Positions 21,431 to 27,072 of a DNA stretch of 27,072 nt are shown piece by piece. The position numbers and the translations under genes are program-made. The stretch lies in contig JAUWPC010000004.1 in the NCBI GenBank assembly GCA_030611815.1, positions 1 to 27,072 of the forward strand, given 5' to 3'. This stretch comes from Desulfobacteraceae bacterium (lineage in GTDB: Bacteria; Desulfobacterota; DSM-4660; Desulfatiglandales; Desulfatiglandaceae). Each line of letters starts with the position of its first letter. Positions within the stretch are counted from its first letter, which is position 1. A model generated the notes under the pieces. The model was not told where the DNA came from, did not search any database, and saw nothing but the letters and a program-made list of their open reading frames with translations.

Positions 21431-22702
21431 ATGAAATTCGAGTTCATCGATGAGGTCGAAAAGGGGAGCTACAACGCCAGGATAAAGGTGTTGGGTCTCG
21501 GAGGAGCTGGGGGCAATGCGATTAACAACATGATTAGTTCAAACCTGAGGGGGGTTGATTTTGTTGTGGCAAATACCGACTCCCAGGATCTGGAACAATC
21601 TTTATGCTCTCACAAGATCCAATTAGGCCCTTCCATCACCATGGGCCTTGGAGCGGGGGCAGATCCTGACATCGGCAGGACTTCAGCAGAGGAAAGCATT
21701 ACCGAAATCAAAGATGCATTGGATAAGGCAGATATGGTTTTCATAGCGGCAGGGATGGGAGGAGGAACAGGGACCGGCGCTGCTCCTGTTGCGGCCCGTG
21801 AGAGCAGGGAAAACGGGACTCTAACGGTAGCTATTGTGACAAAGCCCTTCAAGTTCGAGGGAGAACCGCGAATGAAGAGGGCTATGGAGGGCATCGAGGC
21901 CCTCAAGAATCAAGTCGACAGCCTGATTGTCATCCCCAATGAACGTCTCAAGAGCTTAGGTGATAAAGACACACCCCTTAAAGAGCTTTTCGTTAAGGCC
22001 GACGAGGTCCTCCTCCAGGCGGTCAAGGGGATTTCAGATCTGATTATGAGCCGCGGTTTTATCAATCTTGATTTTGCCGATGTAAAAAAGGTGATGGAAC
22101 AGATGGGAACCGCTCTCATGGGGATGGGTAAGGCAAGCGGAGAGAACAGGGCATGCGAAGCTGCACAGAACGCCATCAACAGCCCTCTCTTAGAGGACAT
22201 CTCCATTGATGGGGCAAAAGGACTCCTCATGAATATAACCGGACCAGCCGACATGACCATGGAAGAGGTTGAAGAGGCCTCCAACTACATTAAAAACGAA
22301 GTGAATGATGATGCGGAGATCTTTTGGGGAATGGTTATTGACGATGACTTAGAGGATGAGGTCCAGGTGACAGTTATCGCCACCGGGATAGATGGCCATT
22401 CTGAAGAGAAGGGTCGGAACTATCTCAGGGCCGTTGTTAAAGATGCCACTGAGGCCCCGATCCCGGATTATGATAATGTGGTCAGGCTAAGAGATGTAAC
22501 CCCTGAAGACGTTGAGGAGGACTGGACTGTGAGGAAGAATGGCGTGAACCTTGACACGCCCACCTTTTTAAGGGAGGGAAAGGGCCTGCCTGATTCATTG
22601 GAGGAAAGGTCGTGCAAACGAGAGAAAAGGGGGTTTTTCGACAGATTCCGCATAAAGGAAAGTCTGGAGTATCCAACCTTTCTGCGAGTGAAAGCCGATT
22701 GA
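21431..22702 (+). CDS. ftsZ: Cell division GTPase FtsZ with duplicated C-terminal peptide
   Basis: The 423-residue protein has the tubulin-like GTP-binding core: GLGGAGGNAINNM, NTDSQDL, the signature GGGTGTGAAPV near 110, and the T7 loop FADVKKVM. The start has a strong site (AAAGGGGG, 5 bp upstream). After a short linker comes LDTPTFLREGKG (374-385), a match to the conserved C-terminal peptide that binds FtsA and other partners (LDIPAFLRKQAD in E. coli). The protein then continues through a basic stretch (CKREKRGFFDRFRIKES) and ends in a second match, LEYPTFLRVKAD (412-423). Ordinary FtsZ has one such peptide, at the very end. Function as the ring-forming GTPase is certain; the meaning of two tails is not. 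Confidence 0.97.
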   Translation: MKFEFIDEVEKGSYNARIKVLGLGGAGGNAINNMISSNLRGVDFVVANTDSQDLEQSLCSHKIQLGPSITMGLGAGADPDIGRTSAEESITEIKDALDKADMVFIAAGMGGGTGTGAAPVAARESRENGTLTVAIVTKPFKFEGEPRMKRAMEGIEALKNQVDSLIVIPNERLKSLGDKDTPLKELFVKADEVLLQAVKGISDLIMSRGFINLDFADVKKVMEQMGTALMGMGKASGENRACEAAQNAINSPLLEDISIDGAKGLLMNITGPADMTMEEVEEASNYIKNEVNDDAEIFWGMVIDDDLEDEVQVTVIATGIDGHSEEKGRNYLRAVVKDATEAPIPDYDNVVRLRDVTPEDVEEDWTVRKNGVNLDTPTFLREGKGLPDSLEERSCKREKRGFFDRFRIKESLEYPTFLRVKAD

Positions 22703-22756
22703 CCCGGTCAGAGCTGCCCAGCGTTTGCGTGATTACCCCCACGGGCCGAACCCTGA

Positions 22757-22812
22757 ATCCCGCTGTAAGCGGGAAACCTTGAACCTTTAAATCCCGCTGT
22801 AAGCGGGAAACC
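22757..22812. repeat. Two identical 22-bp hairpin repeats after ftsZ
   Basis: ATCCCGCTGTAAGCGGGAAACC occurs at 22757-22778 and exactly again at 22791-22812. Each contains the stem-loop TCCCGCT-GTA-AGCGGGA. There is no T-tract, so termination is uncertain, but the position after ftsZ suits an mRNA-end or processing structure. The core matches the CCCGC/GCGGG hairpins inside MITE-like copy 1. Confidence 0.85.
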
Positions 22813-22831
22813 CGTGAAGGTATATTGAGAC

Positions 22832-24595
22832 GTGTCAAGCGACATCATTTCCCTCTATCGAGCCCGGCTCGCGGAGGAAAAGGGAGCTGTAATAAAGGAT
22901 TGGGGCGGTAAGCTGTCAATTGCCCTTATATACCCCAACTACTACCGCTTGGGCATGTCAAACCTCGGGTTCCAGATTGTTTACCACCTTTTAAACGAAA
23001 AACGCCATGTTGTTGCAGAGCGTGCTTTCCTGCCCGAAGGTCAAGAAATGTCCCTCTACCTTCGATCGGGAAAGCCGCTCCTCTCCTTGGAATCGCAGAC
23101 CCCACTCTATGAATTTGATCTCGTGGCCTTCTCTCTCTCCTTTGAAAATGACTATCCCAATGTTCTTCATATCTTAGAATTAGCCGGGATTCCCCTCTCC
23201 GCTGAGGAAAGGTCAGACCTAAAACCCCTTATTATGGCAGGGGGGATTACCACTTTTCTGAACCCGGAGCCATTGTCTCCCTTTGTGGATTTCTTCCTGT
23301 TAGGTGAGGCTGAGGCCAATTTAAATGAATTCATAGACCTTTTTTCAGAGTTCAGTACTGGCAGCGCCACAAGAGAAGAGGTCATTATCAATTTGGCTAA
23401 GAATATGCCTAATCTTTACGCCCCCCTTCTCTACAAGGCTGAATACCATAAGGATGGCACCCTTAAGGCCTTTATCCCGGCAGGAGATCAGGTCCCTGAA
23501 AAAATCAAGGTGGCCTGTTCTGCCGAAGGCGGGTTCTCTGAACAAAGGATGCCAATTTCGGCCATTACTACTCCGGATACGGAATTCGGCGACAAGGTCC
23601 TGATCGAGGTGGGGAGGGGATGTGGACATTCGTGCCGCTTTTGTGCTGCGGGCTATGCCTATCGCCCTCCAAGAATCTATGAGGAGTCACGGCTGCGCGC
23701 ATCCGTTCTCAAGGCAATGGAGCGATCCCATCAGATAGGCCTGCTGAGTCCCGCGGTATCTGATATACCAGGGATAGAAGATCTGATGGCAATGATCGTC
23801 GAGAAGGGGGGCTCCTTTTCTGTCTCGTCCCTGAGGGCAGAGAGCTTGACGCAGGGGCTCCTTGACAAACTGAAATCGGCTGGTCAGAAGACCGTAACCA
23901 TAGCCCCGGAAGCTGGATCTGAAAGGCTTAGGAGGACAATAAATAAGCACCTTACAAGAGATCAAATCATTGAGACTGTCCGCATGATTTCCAGGACCGG
24001 GGATTTTTCTATCAAGCTTTACTTTCTCATCGGTCTTCCCACTGAAACGGCTGATGACATAAGCGAGATCACGGAACTTGTAAAGGGAATCAAACACCAT
24101 ATGGTCAGAGAATCTGCTGAGAGGGGCAGAATAGGCAGAATCAAACTCAGCGTGAACTGCTTTGTTCCGAAGGCCTTTACACCATTTCAGTGGTTTCCCA
24201 TGGAAGAAATGGGATCCATCAAGAAGAAACAGAAATGGCTGAAGAAGTCGCTGGGCAAGGCCGGGGGTATCGATGTGAGTTCGGATATCCCGAAATGGGC
24301 CTATGTCCAGACGCTCCTCTCCATGGGAGATAGAAGGGTTGGCTCTATCCTGTTGTCAGCCCATAAATTGGGCGGGGACTGGACCAAGGCCCTAAGATTT
24401 TCTGATATTAATCCCGACTTTTTTGTATATCGGCCAAAGGGAATTGATGAGTTGCTCCCATGGGATTTTATTGATCATGGAATTTCAAAGAAACATCTGG
24501 TCAGAGAACGGGATATGGCCCTGAAGGGAGAGGAATCGGATACCTGCCGCGTGGGTGAGTGCTATCGTTGCGGGGTATGCACCACGCCCGACTAG
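22832..24595 (+). CDS. B12-binding-type radical SAM protein
   Basis: The GTG at 22832 gives 587 residues; GAAGG lies 11 bp upstream. The N-terminal 200 residues (SIALIYPNYYRLGMSNLGFQ, then FDLVAFSLSFENDYPN and GGITTFLNPEPLSPFVDFF) resemble a cobalamin-binding-like fold. The radical SAM cluster motif CxxxCxxC is CGHSCRFC (Cys264, 268, 271), followed by AAGYAYRPPR. The tail CRVGECYRCGVC contains further paired Cys, perhaps for a second metal centre. This resembles the TIGR03960-like family, which has no assigned reaction as far as I know; homologues are often fused or adjacent to a DUF2344 protein, which I do not see here. It lies after the dcw cluster with its own short leader. Confidence 0.85.
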   Translation: MSSDIISLYRARLAEEKGAVIKDWGGKLSIALIYPNYYRLGMSNLGFQIVYHLLNEKRHVVAERAFLPEGQEMSLYLRSGKPLLSLESQTPLYEFDLVAFSLSFENDYPNVLHILELAGIPLSAEERSDLKPLIMAGGITTFLNPEPLSPFVDFFLLGEAEANLNEFIDLFSEFSTGSATREEVIINLAKNMPNLYAPLLYKAEYHKDGTLKAFIPAGDQVPEKIKVACSAEGGFSEQRMPISAITTPDTEFGDKVLIEVGRGCGHSCRFCAAGYAYRPPRIYEESRLRASVLKAMERSHQIGLLSPAVSDIPGIEDLMAMIVEKGGSFSVSSLRAESLTQGLLDKLKSAGQKTVTIAPEAGSERLRRTINKHLTRDQIIETVRMISRTGDFSIKLYFLIGLPTETADDISEITELVKGIKHHMVRESAERGRIGRIKLSVNCFVPKAFTPFQWFPMEEMGSIKKKQKWLKKSLGKAGGIDVSSDIPKWAYVQTLLSMGDRRVGSILLSAHKLGGDWTKALRFSDINPDFFVYRPKGIDELLPWDFIDHGISKKHLVRERDMALKGEESDTCRVGECYRCGVCTTPD

Positions 24596-24722
24596 TGCCG
24601 TGTTCTGAAAGTTCTTTCTGCAAAATAGGCAATTTAAGTTGCCTGTGTAATAGTAATCGAATAACGATCAAGGAGTGACGAGTGACGAAGAAAAACAAAG
24701 AATTTAACCTTGAGGAGGAACA
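24596..24722. other. Gap with small hairpin and heptamer pair
   Basis: AGGCAA (24627-24632) pairs with TTGCCT (24639-24644) around a 6-nt loop, but no T-tract follows. GAGTGAC is repeated exactly (24673-24686), a two-unit heptamer array. The start of the gap (TAGTGCCGTGTTCTGAAAG, 24593-24611) weakly resembles a MITE-like left end. A strong ribosome site for the next gene ends the region (GAGGAGG at 24713-24719). Confidence 0.5.
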
Positions 24723-25295
24723 ATGCTCAGACAATTAGTGGTTGGACCCTATCAGTCGAATTGTTACATCTTGGGACACAAAGAAACAAAAGAGGGTGTT
24801 GTGATAGACCCCGGTGACGAGGTATTCCGTATCGTTAAGGAGATATCGAGTTTGGGACTCAAGATCCGTTATATCCTCATCACCCACGGGCATATTGATC
24901 ACGTTGGCGGGGCAAAGGAGTTAAAAAAAATTACCGGGGCCCCTGTGTTGATCCATCCCCTCGATTCAAACGGTCTGGGGTTTGAGCCCGACGGGCACCT
25001 TGTCGATGCCCAGGAGATCCCTTTAGGGGATTTTAAAATATCCGTGATCCACACGCCTGGCCACTCTCCGGGCGGGGTGTGCTTTCACACATCGGGAGTG
25101 GTTTTTACGGGTGATACCCTGTTCGCCGGTTCCATTGGAAGGACCGACTTCCCCGGCGGCAACCATCATCAACTGATACAGGGTGTTAAGGAAAAGATTT
25201 TCCCCTTGGGAGATGATTTGAGGGCATATCCGGGACACGGACCGCATTCTACCATCGGCACAGAGAGAAAACATAATCCCTTTTTCAGACATTAA
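24723..25295 (+). CDS. Glyoxalase II-like MBL-fold hydrolase
   Basis: The 190-residue protein starts at an ATG behind GAGGAGG. The metallo-beta-lactamase motif HGHIDH is at 55-60, followed by HTPGHSPGGVCF, FTGDTLFAGSIGRTDFPGG and YPGHGPHSTIGTE, which supply the remaining metal ligands. This is the compact YcbL-like hydroxyacylglutathione hydrolase group that lacks the C-terminal substrate domain of true glyoxalase II. It probably hydrolyses a thioester or similar ester in the cytoplasm; the natural substrate is unknown. It ends NPFFRH, a common end for this family. Confidence 0.92.
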   Translation: MLRQLVVGPYQSNCYILGHKETKEGVVIDPGDEVFRIVKEISSLGLKIRYILITHGHIDHVGGAKELKKITGAPVLIHPLDSNGLGFEPDGHLVDAQEIPLGDFKISVIHTPGHSPGGVCFHTSGVVFTGDTLFAGSIGRTDFPGGNHHQLIQGVKEKIFPLGDDLRAYPGHGPHSTIGTERKHNPFFRH

Positions 25296-25380
25296 ACCCC
25301 GATTTTGCATTAGAATCCCGATTCACTGTTGACGCACAACTCTTATTCGCTTATGTTCTTTGCCTAATGAAATGACTCAT
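25296..25380. other. Short gap after the glyoxalase II-like gene
   Basis: Nothing clear is seen here apart from two CCCGATT words. The MITE-like copy 3 begins directly after it. Confidence 0.4.
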
Positions 25381-25525
25381 TAGTGTCCGTTCAGAAATGA
25401 GGATTTTTGTTCAAGATCAAGGCATGCGAGAAAAATAACCACAGGTATATATTTGATATTCCGAGGATTATTTTTTGAGCATAACGCAGATATTGGGCAA
25501 GAAGACCATTTATGGATGGGCACTA
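25381..25525 (+). mobile_element. MITE-like element copy 3 (intact, diverged, 145 bp)
   Basis: The ends TAGTGTCCGTTCAGAAATG (25381-25399) and CATTTATGGATGGGCACTA (25507-25525) are inverted repeats at 15 of 19 positions. Three of the four differences are G-T pairs and so still pair as RNA. The inner stem AAAAATAA (25431-25438) with TTATTTTT (25468-25475) and a central stem GGTATAT/ATATTCC (25444-25462) occupy the same places as in copy 2 but with different bases. The length equals copy 2 exactly. It ends 5 bp before the ribosome binding site of the PocR-like gene. Confidence 0.85.
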
Positions 25526-25542
25526 ACCCAAAGGAGACAACA

Positions 25543-26031
25543 ATGAACTTATTCTACATCAAGTCCGAAGAGGAATGGCAACAAATCTTGGATGATCTCA
25601 GCGAGGCGCTCAGTATGCCGACAGCCCTTGTCGACCCGCACAGCTTCGTTCTTCAGGAAAGTGGGGAACGGCACGAGCTTTGTAAAGAGATTCGAGCCAA
25701 TAAAGAATCGTTGATAGGAATATGTGCCCGGACCCAAAAATTTATGGCAAAGAAAGCAAAGGAAACACGAAAACCCGTAATTGTCGCTTGCGAAGCAAGC
25801 ATGTCCAAATGCATGATCCCCGTGTTTTCGGATGGGGAATTCATGGGCTCTGTTGTCGTGTGTGGCACGGCTATTCCGGAAGAAGAGATTTCACCTGCTA
25901 TGATTGCAGAGAGTATCAATAAAACCGAAGATGAGATCAACCGTATGATAAAGCAAATACCGGTTGTGGACAAAGAAGAAGTGGCTGAGGTCTCAAACCG
26001 CCTCTTCGCGGAAATCCATTCAGATTCATAA
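25543..26031 (+). CDS. Stand-alone PocR-like sensory domain protein
   Basis: The frame is open from a TTG at 25453, but that part is repeat copy 3. The ATG at 25543, with AAGGAG at 25531-25536, is the likely start and gives 162 residues. The protein appears to be a single PocR-type ligand-binding domain: Cys at 47, 61, 83, 90 and 107 fall in the family's typical spacing (GICARTQKF..., VIVACEASMSKCMIPVFSDGEFMGSVVVCG). PocR domains are usually the sensory part of AraC regulators or sensor kinases, and some bind small hydrocarbons, propanediol or metal centres. Here no DNA-binding or kinase domain follows, so it may act as a separate sensor. The ligand is unknown. Confidence 0.7.
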   Translation: MNLFYIKSEEEWQQILDDLSEALSMPTALVDPHSFVLQESGERHELCKEIRANKESLIGICARTQKFMAKKAKETRKPVIVACEASMSKCMIPVFSDGEFMGSVVVCGTAIPEEEISPAMIAESINKTEDEINRMIKQIPVVDKEEVAEVSNRLFAEIHSDS

Positions 26032-26098
26032 TAGAGAGGACCTGAAATCACGGTCCCGCGGGTTGACATTCTGCGCGTGATGTTGTTTCTTGTGGGGC

Positions 26099-27072
26099 AT
26101 GAAATTTATTGCCGATCTTCACATCCATTCCCACTACTCCAGGGCCACTTCCAAGACCCTTGACCCTGAGCGCCTTTCTATCTGGGCACAAAAAAAGGGG
26201 ATCGCCCTGATAGGCACAGGGGACTTCACCCATCCCGGATGGGTTTCCGAACTCAACGACAAGCTCATGGAGACCCAGGAGGGACTCTATCAGCTAAGGC
26301 CTCAGCTTCAAAAGGAAATCAGCTCCGAGGTGCCTCCTTCATGCCGGGGAAACACCCATTTTCTGCTATCAGGCGAGATAAGCTGCATCTATAAAAAAGG
26401 GGGTAGAACCAGAAAGCTCCATCACCTCATCCTCATGCCCCATATGTCTTCGGTAATCAGGTTTAATGAGAGATTGGACCGGATCGGAAATATCTCTTCT
26501 GACGGCAGACCTATCTTAGGGATCGACTCAAAGGACCTCCTGGAGATTGCCTTAGAGACCGATGAGAGGGCCTTTTTCATTCCTGCCCACATTTGGACTC
26601 CCTGGTTTTCCCTGTTTGGATCCAAGTCAGGATTCGATGCCATAGAAGAGTGTTTTGAGGACCTCACAAGCCACATTCACGCCCTGGAGACCGGATTATC
26701 CTCTGATCCCCCAATGAACCGATGCCTCTCCGCATTAGACAGATACGTACTGGTGTCCAATTCCGATGCCCACTCTCCTGGGAAGTTAGGGCGGGAGGCC
26801 AACATGTTTGATACGGACCTGGATTATGACCACGTGATCCGGGCCATGACCGATGGCAGGGGCTTCGGGGGCACCATTGAGTTTTTCCCCGAGGAGGGGA
26901 AATACCATTTAGACGGTCATCGCAAGTGCAAAATAAGGCTTGAACCGCAGGAGACCCTTGAGTTGGAAGGGCTCTGTCCTGTATGCCAGCGGCCATTGAC
27001 CGTGGGTGTTCTCAACCGGGTATACCAGCTTTCAGATCGTGACTCCCCTCAACTTTCCAAGGATTTTGTCAG
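26099..27072 (+). CDS. EndoQ-like PHP-domain protein (partial, continues beyond window)
   Basis: From the ATG at 26099 the frame stays open for 324 codons to the window end. It starts with MKFIADLHIHSHYSRATSK, the first PHP metal-binding motif (HxH at 8 and 10). GTGDFTHPGW, the HHLILMPH segment, IPAHIWTPWF and NSDAHSPGKLGREAN supply the other ligands. CRGNTHFLLSGEISCIYKKG and, near the end, HRKCKIRL with CPVCQRPLTVGVLNRV form a zinc-binding module typical of endonuclease Q relatives (TIGR00375 group). EndoQ of archaea and some bacteria nicks DNA at deaminated bases; in some bacteria the same region is fused to a UvrD-like helicase, so the missing part may hold one. The gene begins 67 bp after the PocR-like gene. 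Confidence 0.85.
   Translation, partial: MKFIADLHIHSHYSRATSKTLDPERLSIWAQKKGIALIGTGDFTHPGWVSELNDKLMETQEGLYQLRPQLQKEISSEVPPSCRGNTHFLLSGEISCIYKKGGRTRKLHHLILMPHMSSVIRFNERLDRIGNISSDGRPILGIDSKDLLEIALETDERAFFIPAHIWTPWFSLFGSKSGFDAIEECFEDLTSHIHALETGLSSDPPMNRCLSALDRYVLVSNSDAHSPGKLGREANMFDTDLDYDHVIRAMTDGRGFGGTIEFFPEEGKYHLDGHRKCKIRLEPQETLELEGLCPVCQRPLTVGVLNRVYQLSDRDSPQLSKDFV

Noticed and set aside
25453..25542. N-terminal extension of the PocR-like protein
   Set aside because: This stretch lies mainly in MITE-like copy 3; the ribosome site points to the ATG at 25543.
26063..26098. Sigma-70 promoter before the EndoQ-like gene (TTGACA at 26063)
   Set aside because: The -35 is perfect, but at 17 bp spacing the -10 position reads TTTCTT, a poor match.

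Overview
The window looks like chromosomal DNA from an anaerobic deltaproteobacterium of the Desulfobacterota type. This is inferred from protein style (a PASTA-tailed FtsI, a Spy/ZraP-like periplasmic protein behind a sigma-54-like promoter, a PocR-like sensor, an EndoQ-type PHP protein), a diderm meso-DAP cell-wall gene set (MurE carries the DNPR motif), and intergenic DNA full of short degenerate repeats. No rRNA or tRNA is present to fix the taxonomy.

Region 1 (1-4090): the 5' end of a leftward membrane protein (probably a sensor kinase) faces a rightward zraP/spy-like gene with a good sigma-54 promoter match. A leftward ThiF/MoeB-like E1 protein follows, then a NAPE-PLD-like metallo-beta-lactamase-fold hydrolase and a small three-helix membrane protein.

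Region 2 (4092-22702): an almost complete division and cell wall (dcw) cluster, all rightward: mraZ, rsmH, ftsL, ftsI, murE, murF, a lone CheY-like receiver, mraY, murD, ftsW, murG, murC, murB, ftsQ, ftsA, ftsZ. It starts at a TTGACA-type promoter overlapped by four 10-bp MraZ-type repeats. No ddl gene is present. The Mur enzymes make the UDP-MurNAc-pentapeptide (apart from the D-Ala-D-Ala step), MraY and MurG make lipid II, FtsW/FtsI/FtsQ/FtsL form the septal synthase, and FtsA/FtsZ form the ring. FtsZ appears to carry two copies of its conserved C-terminal peptide.

Region 3 (22703-27072): a B12-binding-type radical SAM protein, a glyoxalase-II-like hydrolase, a stand-alone PocR-like sensory domain protein, and the N-terminal part of an EndoQ-like PHP protein that runs off the window end.

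The least explained content lies between the genes. A 145-bp MITE-like element with covarying terminal and internal stems occurs twice intact (19750-19894, 25381-25525) and once right-truncated (2220-2385). At least eight gene boundaries carry degenerate tandem arrays with a 7-bp period but different unit sequences. GC-rich TCCCGCT/AGCGGGA hairpins occur near 2269-2338 and 22757-22812. These repeats reach into gene ends (murF, murC) and sit directly before genes such as ftsA and the PocR gene.
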